This document shows positions 1 to 12,772 of a DNA stretch of 64,000 nucleotides, piece by piece. The translations under genes were made by a program, and so were the position numbers. Each line of letters begins with the position of its first letter. The first letter of the stretch is position 1. Below the pieces are notes generated by a model, which searched no databases, was not told the DNA's origin, and saw nothing but the letters and a program-made list of their open reading frames with translations. The DNA comes from Whitmania pigra (taxonomy: Eukaryota; Annelida; Clitellata; Hirudinida; Haemopidae): assembly GCA_021613335.1 (NCBI GenBank), contig JAJTWR010000021.1:316001-380000 (forward strand). Direction: 5' to 3'.

Positions 1-345
1 AATATAATTTTTTCTGATGAAAAAACATTCAATTTGGATAGACCTGATGGTTATCGGGTTTATTGGCATGACCTCAGAAAAGAGAAGGAGTCATTTTTCA
101 GTAAAAATCATGGAGCTGGAACAGTCATGATGTGGGCAGGAATTTCGCACCATTGTGTTACTGGATTTAGCATATCTACAAAGAAAACAAAAAAGTCGGC
201 CGATTATATTAATCTTAATTATTATATGTTGCAAAATAATCTTCTGCCATTTGCTGAGAGGACATACGGTGGCAAGGTGGTGGTGTATTCCAACAAGATA
301 GTGCCACAATCCATACATTCAAACTGACAAAGAGCTTCTTCCAAG
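1..345 (+). pseudogene. Tc1/mariner transposase fragment
   Basis: The window opens inside a Tc1/mariner-type DDE transposase. From base 1 the frame reads NIIFSDEKTFNLDRPDGYRV, then WHDLRKEK and a GTVMMWAGIS segment, all typical of the first catalytic Asp region (FSDEK). The next conserved block, QQDSATIHT with the second catalytic Asp, lies at about 290-320 in a different frame, so there is a frameshift near 285-290. The N-terminal DNA-binding part lies outside the window and no clear C-terminus follows. It is a decayed copy and no terminal repeat is visible. Family assignment rests on motif recognition. Confidence 0.8.
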
Positions 346-1950
346 AGAGAAACATGAGGGAATCAGCTGGAAGCAGACTTCATCAATAAATTAATTTTGT
401 CGATGGACAAAAGATCTTCTGAAATAATAAAAACGAAAAAAATCATCATTTCAAATTAAATAAACTTTTGTGTAAACAAATACATTTTTATTGTTATTAT
501 TGACTTTTGACGCTTACTTCCTATCTTTCTTGGGTATTACAAAAACACGTTTTGGGATTTTGTTATTAGGTTTTAAAATAATACTTCACCAAATTTAAAT
601 CATAATTTTGAAAGCACTATTTATATAACATATTAAAACTTTATTTTCATGGCGTATTAGTTGAGTTATAGTCAAAAGATGGATATTTCTTACATATAAT
701 TGGGGTGAGTGTACAACAATACAGTGCAATATACAAGAAATCAGAGAAATAAACAGCAATACAAAGCAATACAGAATATTATAATTGGATATCACAGCAC
801 GAATCACCTTTATATCTATTTAAAATAATTTTAAGCAAAGTAACTTGGAATATTTTCTTAGAAAATAAAACTTGTATTAAATCCGCGGGTCACTTCTATT
901 ATAAAATAAGAATAATATTATTTTTAATAACATCATCTTCCTAAAATATTTTTTTTTACAATTTTATAACAAAATATTGAAATAAATGTAGTAATATTAT
1001 TAAAAAAAATTTTTTATAAAATGAGAATAAAATATAAAAATAATAAAATAAAATAAATCATACTTGTGCCAACTTTTTAAAAAGTTTTCAAATATTTGTA
1101 TGATTTCTCTTGTTCTTTATTCTTGTTTATATTTATTAACCTCTTCTTTTGTTTTGAATTTCAGAAAAATTGAAACAATTGAAACAAAATCTAAATAAAA
1201 AAATATTAAAATAATAAGTCTAAAATAATAGTTTAAATTAATAAATTGAGAAATAAAAATAACGAGGAAGCCATTCTTACTGAAAATGTTGACATAGGTT
1301 GTGAAAATCGTTATTATTATTATCAATTTCAATATCTATAAGGTATATAATTAATATGTATAAAGTATTGAAAATCATTATTATTATTATCAATTTCCAT
1401 ATCCATAAGGTATATAGTTAATTATGTAGTTAATGTTAATGCATATATTGTATTTGTTGTGCAGTGACTAAACTTTGGTTGATAATTTTATAAATTTTTG
1501 AAACATTAAACCAATCTTTAAAAAATAAACACCTTTTAAACATTAAATACATTTGAAACATTAAATGCGTTTTAAACATTAATTATTTTCGATTTCATTC
1601 AGACGCTGTTGTTATTTATTTTGTTTTTTTTTTCAGTATTTTTGAGAAATTTCTTTGCAAACATTACTTCTGTTTTGATGAAAATTTAAGCAAAAAAAAA
1701 AAATTAAATGCTTTTCTCGGTTTCAAATAAATGGACTGAAAGTGGAGAAACTTTTCAAATTCTTAGTAGGTGACTAAATGGGTGAATACAGTGGGTAGGC
1801 AAGTGGGCGGGCAAGTGGGTGGGCAAGTGGATTAGATAATGCACTGGCCGAAGGCATAATATTTAATTATTATTGCTGTCAATACTAATAATAATAACCA
1901 AATAATATTTGTAATAAGCATGTCTTCATTCCTCGATTTACTCACCCATA
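346..1950. other. AT-rich intergenic, no gene seen
   Basis: Very AT-rich sequence with no ORF of recognisable content on either strand. A short G-rich stretch (GTGGGCGGGCAAGTGGGTGG) lies near 1783-1830. Nothing else is supported. Confidence 0.6.
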
Positions 1951-1956
1951 CGTCCG

Positions 1957-2075
1957 TTTGCCCATCCATCCATCTATCCATCCATCCATCTATCTATCCA
2001 TCCGTCCGTCCATCCATCCATCCATCTATCCATCCATCTATCTATACATCCATCCGTCCGTCCATCCATCATCAA
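1957..2075. repeat. Interrupted (CATC)n microsatellite
   Basis: Repeats of CATC with CTAT and CGTC variants. The same four-base motif recurs (as GATG) at 4951, 56459 and 62185. Confidence 0.9.
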
Positions 2076-2095
2076 TCTCCCTTCTCGTCTTGTCC

Positions 2096-3224
2096 ATGTT
2101 GTGTTTAACTGTCTCCTTTCATTGTTATCTGGCCATTCACGGGACGGGTACAAACCCATTTGTTTAAATAACTTTCAAAAACAAATCCCAAGAGTGCGAC
2201 CACATCGCGGTCAATTGCTTCTGAGATGGCGGGGAAGATCTCCCCTTTCCCCCCACCCTTCCCCACCTTTCCCTGTAATGGAATGGGGCAGCACCAATGA
2301 AGGCGGACAGGGTAGGGTTTAAGAATGAGAAGGCACCAGCCAATAAGGATTGTAGTTTTGTGTTTAATAATGATTATTAAATAATAAATTAAATAATTAA
2401 TTTAGTTGTTGCCTCAAATACTTTTTCGCGTCAGAATTATGAAGATAATCTATAGTAATAACAAGTAATAGTAATATAAATAACAATAAATAAAATTTTA
2501 GATAGTAATGGTTTTAATAATAAAAAATTGTTTAATTAGATTTTTCTTAAATATCCAATTTTCTTATATAAGCCAAAAAATATTATTTCATGATAATTTT
2601 ATTATTGTTTTATAACTTGTTAATAATTTAACAAAATTTATGTTGATTTCACAATTATTATTATAATTATTAATATGTTATAAATGTTTTAGTATTAATT
2701 TTATTAATGAGTTTTCGAATTATATTTTATTTACCATTTTTTAAGTTAATTGACATGCTGGCTGCACTTCAAAGAATGAGTCATGTTGCGTTATTATAAT
2801 ATATTAATTATTATTAGGATTAACTATAAAGATGAAAATATGGTTCTTATTTAATAATTAATGATATAATAATATAGATAATACATCGTATCAATGTTGT
2901 TAATTAAAATATAATCCATTAGACACACCACCCACCAACCACAAATGTCGTTGGCAGGGGAAAGGATGGTGAAGAAAAGGCGGGAATTCGGCAGACGAAT
3001 TGAAGACAAAAGACGGCGAAATTGCCTCACATAAGAATAAATGCTGAGCTGTTTTTGATCTCCATTCGTCTATCTTGGAATGACAGACAAAAAAGGAATG
3101 AAAAGGAAAAGAGAAAAAAACGAGTGAGTGGGTGGTTGAGCCACTCTAGCGTGAGTAGTTACTTTAAAGCCGGGGTCTAGTTTTGCTGACATTGTTTATT
3201 GAGGCTGAGAAGTTTGAAAATCCA
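2096..3224. other. Intergenic, no gene seen
   Basis: A short GC-richer patch (2190-2330) and otherwise AT-rich DNA. No coding pattern or RNA gene was recognised. Confidence 0.5.
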
Positions 3225-3366
3225 AGAGTAAGTGAGTGAGTGAGTGAGTGAGTGAGTGAGTGAGTGAGTGAGTGAGTGAGTGAGTGAGTGAGTGAGTGAG
3301 TGAGTGAGTGAGTGAGTGAGTGGTGAGTGAGTGAGTGAGTGAGTGAGTGAGTGAGTGATTGAGTGA
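3225..3366. repeat. (GAGT)n microsatellite
   Basis: About 140 bp of near-perfect GAGT/GTGA repeat with one phase slip near 3322 (GTGGTGAG). A Ser-Leu-Thr-His open frame across it is only the translated repeat. Confidence 0.95.
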
Positions 3367-3539
3367 ATCGATCATTCAATCATTTCTTCGCTTTTCCATC
3401 AATAGCCAGCCATCTTTGCTTCTTTATGAGTTCAATGAGCCATGAAACGATACAACGGCCACGTCATATCTCCTATTTACTCTCTCATGACGCCGACATG
3501 CTCCAGTGAATTCGACACGTGCTTTTGCTCACGCCGTCG

Positions 3540-4840
3540 ATGTTGTTTTTTCAGTTGATGGTGATGGTGACGATGCTGATGATGACGCTGTCACAAATGC
3601 TTATTTGAAAATATCCAACTTTTCCATCACATTCGTACGGAAAATTAAAAAATTAATAAATAAAACCAGCATCATCACCATCATCATCATCATCATCACC
3701 ATCAGAAAAAGCAACAGCGTCATCATCACCATAATAAGCAGCATCAAGGTCGTATGGAAAACAAACAACAACAGCAACAGAGGGATCACATGTATTTGAT
3801 CGTGTTGTTAGGAATTGTTCGATCGATCAATTTCTAGAATCCTGCCCTTAATTCCATTGGACGGCATTTCATTCGTGGCACATTCCAAGTCATTACGTCA
3901 CCTAGATGACGTCACACACTTTAAAATTTCAACAACATTTCTACTGTCGACAGGAAAAAAGCATGCAAGACTTTCTTTGTTTTGATTTTATTTATTTTGA
4001 TTTTTTAAATTATATTAGTTAATAAAAGAATGAATTGAATAAAGCAACATTAACATATTCACAAATTATCATATATTATTTATATTATAGAATTGAATTG
4101 CATGTTTCAGTCAACATTAAAAACCACAAAACATTTCAAATTTTAATAATTAACTGCAACCCTACCTTACTTTTACCTATCAACGTGTGCAGTCGATGCT
4201 CGAAAATAACATTCTTCATCATCGTCGTCATCGTTATCGGCATCATCGTCGTCATCAACATCGTCGTCGTCATCATCATCATCGTCGTCGTCGTCATGAG
4301 GTCATTGAACCCTAATTTCCCTGTGACAGGACGAACGACTTTTGCAAATGGAATTTTCTCGATGGGGGGTCAATAAAAAAACAATAAAAACAATAATAGT
4401 AGTATTAATAATTAACAACAGTAATGTTATTAATATCATCATTACAACGACATATTTAAGCAATAGCTTTCTCATCATCATCACCATCATCGTCATCATC
4501 ATTAATATCATCAATATGGTCGTCGTCGTCATTGCAGTCATAATCATCACCTATGTCATCGTAGCAGTCATCGTCTTTTATAACAGCGCCACGTGGATTG
4601 TTGGCAGAAAACAAAAAATTACTTTTTTGTTATTTTTCACACAACACTTCTCCAGCGTGTGTGGGTGGCTTATCAACACCAACGTTGCTCGATGCACGCT
4701 CTGATGGGGGCCAGACGTCCAAATTGTTTCCAGTCAAGATCAGATGCTGAAAATGATGACGGTGGCAATGATGATGATGATGGTGATGGTGATGACGATG
4801 ACGATAAATTGTGTTACATTCATTGACGGTATTTCTTTCG
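3540..4840. repeat. Patches of degenerate ATC/GAT triplet repeat
   Basis: Clusters of ATC, GTC and GAT triplets at 3553-3590, 3668-3745, 4215-4298, 4470-4580 and 4755-4805, separated by plain AT-rich DNA. A full CRE-like octamer (TGACGTCA) sits at about 3906-3913 with no gene nearby. No protein-coding signal was found. Confidence 0.7.
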
Positions 4841-4950
4841 GGCGGTTGTGATAATGATGACGGAGTGCTTAAATCAATTTTTTGAAAAAAAGTGTTTAAT
4901 TTAATTCCCATTTTATTTTCAACAAGATTGAAAATACGAATGAGCAGCAG

Positions 4951-5200
4951 GATGGATGGATGGATGGATGGATGGATGGATGGATGGATGGATGGATGGA
5001 TGGATGGATGGATGGATGGATGGATGGATGGATGGATGGATGGATGGATGGATGGATGGATGGATGGATGGATGGATGGATGGATGGATGGATGGATGGA
5101 TGGATGGATGGATGGATGGATGGATGGATGGATGGATGGATGGATGGATGGATGGATGGATGGATGGATGGATGGATGGATGGATGGATGGATGGACGGA
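4951..5200. repeat. (GATG)n microsatellite, about 250 bp
   Basis: A nearly perfect GATG array of about 60 units ending in GACG variants. Open frames in all phases (Met-Asp-Gly-Trp, or Ile-His-Pro-Ser on the other strand) are artefacts of the repeat. Confidence 0.97.
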
Positions 5201-5752
5201 CGGTTGTTGGAAAGGTGGATTGAGGTGGGAATTTAAATTTTTTAGGGTAGCATTGAAAAGATTGTTTGAACATTTTCATGGAGACACATGGTGGTAGTTG
5301 CCATAATTGTTATTCCATTTTTAAAACAAAACAATCTCCATCCACCAACTTTTTGTCTTTTCATTCAACCTACAACATAGCCATCCATCCATCCATTGAT
5401 CCATCAACTGATCTGTCCATCCATTTGTCTATTCGTCTTGCTATCATCATCCCACCACTTGAAAACTCTCACCATCTGCTTCCAGGATTTGAACCTCCAG
5501 CCTCCGAGTATTAATTCTTCGCTCCACGTTTAGTCGTCGTTGGTTTTTCCAATTTTTCCAATTCCTCGTTAAAAAGAGTTTCTTTCCGGTAGCTTTGAGT
5601 TTTACAAGCGGAGCGGAGTCATGGAAACGTTGATGCATCACTATGGCAACCGAGCATTCAACAATCCGACCTTCTGTCGATGCGTTGTGGCGGTTTTATT
5701 TCCTGGAACTTTTTATTTTATTTTGTTTCTTTATTTTTTGTCGACTTTATAT
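5201..5752. other. Intergenic, no gene seen
   Basis: Non-repetitive sequence with short degenerate CATC stretches at 5380-5435. No supported gene. Confidence 0.5.
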
Positions 5753-5886
5753 ATTCATTCATTCATTCATCATTCATTCATTCATTCATTCATTCATTCA
5801 TTCATTCATTCATTCATTCATTCATTCATCATTCATTCATTCATCATTCATTCATTCATTCATTCATTCATTCATTCATTCATCCA
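5753..5886. repeat. (ATTC)n microsatellite
   Basis: ATTC repeat with a few one-base phase slips (TCATCATTC). Decayed units continue to about 6130. Confidence 0.95.
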
Positions 5887-6365
5887 TTCCGAATTCACGT
5901 GCTTTGATTGTAAATAATTCATCCGCCCACTTGTTCATTTGTTCATGCATTCGACCATTCATCGGCTCATTCATTCAATCATGCATTCATGTATTCATTT
6001 ATTTATTCTAGATGTTTGTTATTAATTCTTTTCAATAATTAATTAATACATTAATTCATCCATTTATTAATCAACCCATCCATCCATTCATTCATTCATC
6101 CACTCGTCCGTTTGTCCGTCTATCATTCATCATTCACTCAATATCCGTTGCCTACTTGCACGCAATTTGTGATGTTCAATAATCGTGTAAGTCTTCATCA
6201 GCGTCGTCGACTCCTGCACCGCTAAAGCCATCATCGTCGTCATCATTACCACCATCACAAGCAACATATCCACCACCATCGTCGTCGTCATCATCATTTG
6301 CATCGTTGCGTCATTTTCAGCATCACCTTAACCGTCATCGTAATCGTTGACGTCATTATCATTAA

Positions 6366-6497
6366 CATTGAAGTCATAGTCATCATGATAATAATCATCA
6401 TCATAATAACATTAAAGTCATAGTCATCATGATAATAATCATCATCACAATAACATTAAAGTCATAGTCATCATGATAATAATCATCATCATAATAA
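6366..6497. repeat. 44-bp minisatellite, three copies
   Basis: Three consecutive 44-bp units beginning CATTGAAGTCATAGTCATCA or close variants, differing by one or two bases. They sit inside a wider degenerate ATC-rich region (about 6200-6760). Confidence 0.85.
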
Positions 6498-7016
6498 CAT
6501 ATTCTCATAACATAACCAACATATCTTCCAACATCATTATCAGCATCGTTGTCGTCGTCATCATCTTAATCAACAGCAACATCAACAACATCAACACCGT
6601 CATCTTCCACGTCACCTTCGTCATTACAAAATCTTCGGTCGTAATCGTTATTACGGTCATCGGCATCTTTACAATGTTGACGGCCAACATCGTCGTCGTC
6701 GTCGTTACCGTCATCATCATCATCTTCATCAATTTTCCACAATATCATCATCATTATCAAGCTGTTATAATAACATGTAAATAAAATTTAAAAAAATATA
6801 TAATAAAATTATGCCATCATCATCATCATCATCATTGTCGTCGTCATCACCATCCTTATGTGAGTGTGTGAAGTTTTGTGTGAGTTTTGTGTTGTTTTTT
6901 GTCCACCTATCAGTTGTGCATTGTCTGAAAGCAATCACCTTTGAAATAAATACGCCATTCATTTGTTGGTCGTCATCGTAACCATTATCATCATCACCAT
7001 TATCGTCATTACCAAT

Positions 7017-7515
<499 letters not shown>

Positions 7516-7839
7516 TGTCATCATCATCGTCATAAACTTCTTCTTCTTCATCATCACCACCATCGTCGTCGTCGTCGTCGCCAGTGATGGATGTTGGAGT
7601 CGGGTTCAGACCTTCAGAAGAATTCAATATGGCAGCCATCATAAATCATGGTGGCTGAGAATGTTTGGGTGAGGCGCACACACGCACACGTATGTGTTCA
7701 CATACACATACGCGCGCGCACAAGCACACTCACACAGGTATAATGTCCACCGGTAAAAACTTCTCCCGCTAAATTGCTAAATTGAAAAATGGAGCTGAGC
7801 AGTTCCTTATGGCTGAACTGGGAGCTGAAATTTCAACAT

Positions 7840-8315
7840 CGTCGTTGTCGTCGTCGTACTGTTCTGCATCAATGTCTTCATCATTATCACGATCATCACC
7901 ATTATTATCACCACCATCATTCTCACCGTCATCATCATCAGCACCATTATCGTCGCAACCATCATCAACCTCATAACAACCAATATCAACCTCATCATCA
8001 CCATCGTTATCATCACGATCATCTTCATCATCATCACAACCATCATCATCATCATCATCAATGTCATCATCTTTTGTACTAACTCCATCTCCGTGGCAAT
8101 CATACCCACGATCTTCCTCGGTGTGACAACTGGCATTAATTTCTTCGTTATCATCATCACCATCCTATCCTCCATCATCATCATCATATTCATCATCACA
8201 ATCGTTATCATCTTTTACCACTACCATCGTCGTTGTCATCATCGTCATCGTCACCATTACCAGGATCGTTGTAATGTGCATCATCATCGTCATCATCATC
8301 ATTCACTTCACAAAT
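7840..8315. repeat. Degenerate ATC-rich tract
   Basis: Interrupted ATC/GTC triplets. The preceding 7590-7840 holds CA/CG dinucleotide-rich sequence (7676-7735) and no recognised gene. Confidence 0.75.
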
Positions 8316-8486
8316 TGTTTGTCGAAGCATTTATTTCACATATTTAATCAATTTTTGTTGCTCCATTTGTAAGACTCCAGTGGAAGTGAAGCCAATGAAA
8401 ATCCATGGAGCTATATTCGGACATTCCAAAAATTTCCCCCATGCAAGTTTTGACTTTCCATTCCACTTTTAGCAAGATTATGATTA

Positions 8487-8565
8487 TGACATTCAATTAA
8501 TTATAATCATGACATTCAATTAATTATAATCATGACATTTAATTAATTATAATTAGGACATTCAA
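8487..8565. repeat. 23-bp tandem repeat
   Basis: Three to four units of GACATTCAATTAATTATAAT plus CAT, slightly diverged in the last unit. It lies just left of the large inverted-repeat element. Confidence 0.8.
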
Positions 8566-8800
8566 CTTATTATTATTATGATGTGTATGTATTAAGACAT
8601 TTTATTAAGAGACCGATCGAATATCGTTTTAGTTTTCGTTTTTGACGCCGAATATCAACTTTGTCATTTAAGGCGTCATTTCGTTTTCTGTCCCACTAGG
8701 AAAATTAATTATCGGTTCATTTTCGTTTCCGGTCGAAATTGCTTTTGGATACGAAAAAGGAACGAAGAAAAATTTTTTGTGCAATTCAGTTTTTGTCTAT

Positions 8801-8857
8801 TAAAAAAAAAAGTAATGTCTTGTTAACGTCCATTGCATATCTAGATGATTAGGACGG
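8801..8857 (-). mobile_element. SINE 3'-end fragment
   Basis: The minus strand carries the SINE tail CATCTAGATATGCAATGGAC followed by an A/T-rich end. TTTTTGTCTATT occurs on both sides (about 8789-8801 and 8859-8870), a likely target duplication. The same insertion in the second element copy (17315-17408) keeps part of the tRNA-like region, which is missing here. Confidence 0.7.
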
Positions 8858-10082
8858 ATTTTTGTCTATTGAGTTTATATTGTTTATATATATAACAAGG
8901 GTGGGCAAACTCCGGCCTAATATAACAGTTACGTCTTAATGCTCCCTAAATATAACAAGCACCTCTAGCCAAGCTGGGAGTTCATGAATATTCATGAGAA
9001 ATTAAGTAAGTAGACTTTGATAATCGACCGTACGTTGATTTGATAAGTATAGTTAAATTAAATAAATTAATAACTGCTTGCCGTTAATTGAAATTATAAT
9101 CACATGACAGATTTGTGACTTAGAAACTTAGGATATCTTCGTTTCTTCATCTTTTATTTGGCATAATTAATGACAACGATTTTAACGATTTTTGGTGTTA
9201 ATTGAGAGAAAGTAGGAAATAGCAATGCCTGTGCCTTATGCTGACATCAAGAAAACTTGAATATTTTTAAGTTTAGCAAGTAGAGTACTCAAAAATTGTT
9301 CAGCATAAGTTCAATATTACTCAATTTTTTATATAACATCATTTTATTGTATATAAACATCCTTTTAACATCAGCTAAATTTAACGATTAGAACTTGTAT
9401 AATATGCAAAATAGTATACTCGTTTTTCACTATAATTAATGAATAGGATGTTTAGGAGAACAAAGCTAAATACGCACAAAGGTGCGCAAGTAGGACGTGG
9501 GTGAATTTCATGTTGCTAATGATCTAGCTCCATGAGCAGGACGCTAGAGTAACTTCAGGCTATCCTCTACAGCCTCATGACCGCGAAAAACCTTTGTTTG
9601 ACTGTCTGCTGCCATCCTTTCCGAGTGCCTACGCAAATGATCAAGCGGAACTAATAATTCTCTTACTTATTAGTGTATCACAGTCTAACTCGAAACTAAA
9701 ATGCTATAAAATGTCTCGCCTTATTTTGTAGAATAAATGTTTCTAACTAAGATCAAAATTAATGAAGACAATTAAATAGCATATAAAATATGACATATGA
9801 TTTTCTTTGAACTACGTGACTGCTTGTCTCTATTTGTGGTAATCCTGGAAAGATAGTTAAAAATTTGTAAAATAAATAATTACTTTTTAATTACTCCTTT
9901 TTAAAGACAACATTTTTTTTAAATACTTTTAAATAAGTCTACATATGAGAAATTTACTTTTAATCATCTGGTAAGCGGTCGGACCTTACTTTGTGCTAGT
10001 ATAGACAACATATACGGTTTTACCAATAATATTAATTTAAGAAATCAGTTGATTAATTGAATGCCATATAATAAACTCCTTG

Positions 10083-10210
10083 TAGAGTCCGACCGAAAAT
10101 TATTTTTGGGGTGGGACCGAAAACGAAAATAGACCGAATAGCAAAAAATGCTTGACACCGAAAAATAATAAAAAACAAAAACTGAAAGCGATTTACGGTC
10201 TAAACTTTAA
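10083..10210. mobile_element. hAT-like terminal sequence (fragment)
   Basis: TAGAGTCCGACCGAAAATTA starts a 120-bp block that reappears inverted at about 36880-37002. It resembles hAT terminal repeats, but no transposase or paired end was found here. Confidence 0.45.
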
Positions 10211-10282
10211 AAAAACAAAAACGAAAACAAAAATAAATTAAAATTAAAGTAGTTTAATTTAATAAAGTATGTAATTTAATAT

Positions 10283-10420
10283 AAACAAATAAATTTAAAT
10301 AGTTTTAATTTATTTAATAAATAAATTTAAATAGTTTTAATTTATTTAATAAATAAATTTAAATAGTTTTAATTTATTTAATAAATAAATTTAAATAGTT
10401 TTAATTTATTTAATAAATTT
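10283..10420. repeat. 32-bp AT-rich tandem repeat
   Basis: About four units of TTTAAATAGTTTTAATTTAT plus AATAAATAAA. Confidence 0.85.
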
Positions 10421-10517
10421 AAATTTATAGACAACTTTTATACAAAAGTTATTGAGAACTTTTTTTGAAATCTTATGTTATGGTGAGTGATAAGTACCGA
10501 TGTTTTTATTTTGATTC

Positions 10518-10993
10518 TAACAAGCTAACAAGAGTTGACATAGTTCGAGCTCATTGATTCTTCTCTCCACTTTGACAAACACATTGATAATATCGTGAAA
10601 AAAGCATCAACCATATCCAAACTGATCCTATTGTCTTTTTCTACTAGAGACTTAACCAGGCCGATACTAGAATACTGCTCCCCTGTATGGAATCCCCACC
10701 TCAAATACCTTGTTAAAAGAATTGAGTCAGTACAAAGAAGATTCACTAAGGCAATTCCCACCATTCGTCACCAGCCATATCCAGCCAGACTTAAGATGCT
10801 AGGGCTCAAAACACTCGAACATAGACGTTTAATTACTGATCTTTGCTTTCTGTTTAAATTATTGAATGGTCTTGTGAATAGTGATCTTTTAAATTTTGTT
10901 CAATTTGCACAGTACAATCGATATATTGTTTTTGCTGAGGCTGGTCGTATTAGCTGTTTAGCCCTTCGACCGGTTAAATAAATAAATAAAAAA
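10518..10993 (+). pseudogene. LINE reverse-transcriptase 3' end (truncated)
   Basis: Open frame 10595-10981, extending upstream to about 10545, encodes the C-terminal part of a non-LTR reverse transcriptase: RPILEYCSPVWNPHL, then KRIESVQRRFTKAI and a LKTLEHRRLITDL segment. After the stop comes a (TAAA)n tail, the expected 3' end of a LINE. Everything 5' of this region is absent, so it is a 5'-truncated insertion. It interrupts sequence that is continuous in the second element copy (around 24235-24260). A fragment with the same 3' end lies inverted at 52751. Confidence 0.85.
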
Positions 10994-11138
10994 TATTCCC
11001 GAGACTCAAGCTTTCACATAAAGCTAATTGCAATTGTTGGAGCATCACTACGCTGACTGAATATGGAAATAAATTAATCAACTAATTTCTTAAATTAATA
11101 TTATTGGTAAAACCTTATGTGTGTCGACATTAACATAA

Positions 11139-11432
11139 TGTTGTAAACATGGTTTCGGAATAATTAAGTTTATATTGCTAATGTAATTAAATGTATATTA
11201 TTTTAATGTTTCTTCATGCACGAGATCTCGTTATTACTGCTATAAAAAGCATCTCGCTAACCTGACTTGACAATTACCGAGAGTCCAGGCAGCTAGAAGT
11301 CCAAATATCCATTTGCGTTCTTAACTACCTCAAATTTCTTAAACACTTAACTTTTGTTATTCAATTCCGTTAACTAAATACTATTACTAAATATTAGTTA
11401 ACTTACTAATTTGCGGACCCCAGGTTATTTCA
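11139..11432 (+). repeat. 5' LTR (294 bp)
   Basis: Starts TGTTGTAAACATGG and ends GGTTATTTCA. It contains a TATA-like box (TATAAAAAG, 11241-11249) that lies in a block missing from the 3' LTR. Confidence 0.85.
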
Positions 11433-11466
11433 TTGGTGTCAAGAGTGGCATCCCAAAAAGTAAGTC

Positions 11467-12478
11467 ATGAGCAATGTCTTACAAGATTTAACTGTTGCTG
11501 AAATGAGGCGTGAGGCAAATGGATTCGAAAGGACCCAAGAAAGAATTGCAAGATCGCCTGCAGTCGTGGATAATAGACTAGATCTCTATTTATTTATTGA
11601 TCCGCTTATGAAAAGCTTCAGGGATGAATTCGTTGCAAAATTTGGAAACTTCCAAGCATTCATGAAGCACGAAGAAGTAGTAACTGGAAAGGGTAACTGA
11701 GGTTTCCTCCGACAAATCTGCCATTAGCTGTCAACCGGAGGAGACTCCAACAAGCACCAAAAAACATCATGCCAGCTAAAATATCAGCAATGTGTCCGAT
11801 TGCCGCACTGGTTTCGGTTGAGACGAAAACCAAGGAAATGGTAAGTGGAAGCACTTTGGGAGAAATCAAAGTGTTGTTTCCATGGAGTGAAGAATTGGGA
11901 AAGAAGCTGAGGGAAGAGCTGGATGAGGAGGACAGTGCCAAGGAAACCTTGTCTGAGGTAAAAGTGGGCAGTTTGATGGTTGACAAGGACAGTCCAATAG
12001 ATGAGCTTCATGTAAGGATGGACAATGTTGAGCTGAGAGTTTTGCAAACACAAAAGATGTCACGCCAGTCTCCGATGAGCCAGTTCTGTGCACGTTTGCT
12101 TCGTTGGTGTCGGTTGGAAAGAGAACCGAGGAAATAATTGAAGGAGGGACTTTGGTAAAGACCAGAGTGGAGCCTTCTTGCGTTGAGAAATCAGTGGAGA
12201 AACTGGACAAAGAAAACAGTGGCGAGCGATTTGAGTTGGAAGTGGCAGAATTCAATTCAGAGCTGGATGTCGTGGAGGTCAAGGCTGCGAATATCATTGC
12301 AGCGAAGAATGGAGATGCTGACAGTGAAGTGCTCGACGGTCATGAGTCCGAGGTTGAAGAAATTGAGACATTGTCTGAAAAATTCACTTGTGGAATTCTC
12401 AGCCTTAACCTTAACCTTCTGATCTTCAGAAGTCATCAGAGTCTCGGGGCGAGCCTCTATTGTTATTATTTGTTTTGA
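11467..12478 (+). pseudogene. Unknown ORFs inside the LTR element
   Basis: An open frame at 11467-11700 (77 aa, MSNVLQDLTVAEMRREANGF...) starts just after the primer-binding site, in the place of a gag N-terminus. Two further frames, 11769-12137 and about 12050-12478, encode charged Glu/Lys-rich sequence. They look like two diverged copies of one module: SVETKTKEMVSGSTLGEIKV in the first corresponds to SVGKRTEEIIEGGTLVKTRV in the second, each followed by a Glu/Lys/Val-rich stretch of similar length. I do not recognise the family. The frames are separate, so it is probably decayed. No catalytic motif is visible. Confidence 0.5.
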
Positions 12479-12541
12479 TGAGACTGCCGGAGTATCACGG
12501 GGGGCAGTCTGTTCTAGACTTAAGATTTAAGGAGGGTGTGG

Positions 12542-12772
12542 TGTTGTAAATATGGTTTCAAAATAATTAAGTTTATATTGCTAATGTAATTACACTTATA
12601 TTTAATTATATTTGGAGTCAAGACAGCTAGCAGTCCAAATATCCATTTGCGTTCTTAAGTACCTCAAATTACTTAAACACTTAACTTCTGTTATTCAGTT
12701 CCGTTAACCTAATACTTGCTCTAATAAACTTATTAGTTAACTTACTAATTTGCTGACTCCCGGGTTATTTCA
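12542..12772 (+). repeat. 3' LTR (231 bp)
   Basis: Matches the 5' LTR but lacks about 60 bp carrying the TATA-like box. It keeps an AATAAA signal at 12723-12728. LTR divergence indicates an old insertion. Confidence 0.85.

Larger units (their letters stand above)
11139..12772 (+). mobile_element. Short LTR retrotransposon, non-autonomous
   Basis: Two TG...CA long terminal repeats (11139-11432 and 12542-12772) flank 1.1 kb. The element is bounded by a 4-bp target duplication ATAA (11135-11138 and 12773-12776). Directly after the 5' LTR is a plausible primer-binding site, TGGTGTCAAGAGTGG (about 11434). A purine tract, AAGGAGGGTGTGG, precedes the 3' LTR. There is no protease, reverse transcriptase or integrase, so movement would depend on another element. 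A solo LTR of the family lies at 28034. Confidence 0.85.

Noticed and set aside
3225..3366. CRISPR-like array
   Set aside because: Perfect 4-bp repeat without spacers, in animal DNA.
4892..5297. Open frames rich in Met-Asp-Gly-Trp or Ile-His-Pro-Ser
   Set aside because: Artefacts of the GATG array, and the same applies at 56433-56845.
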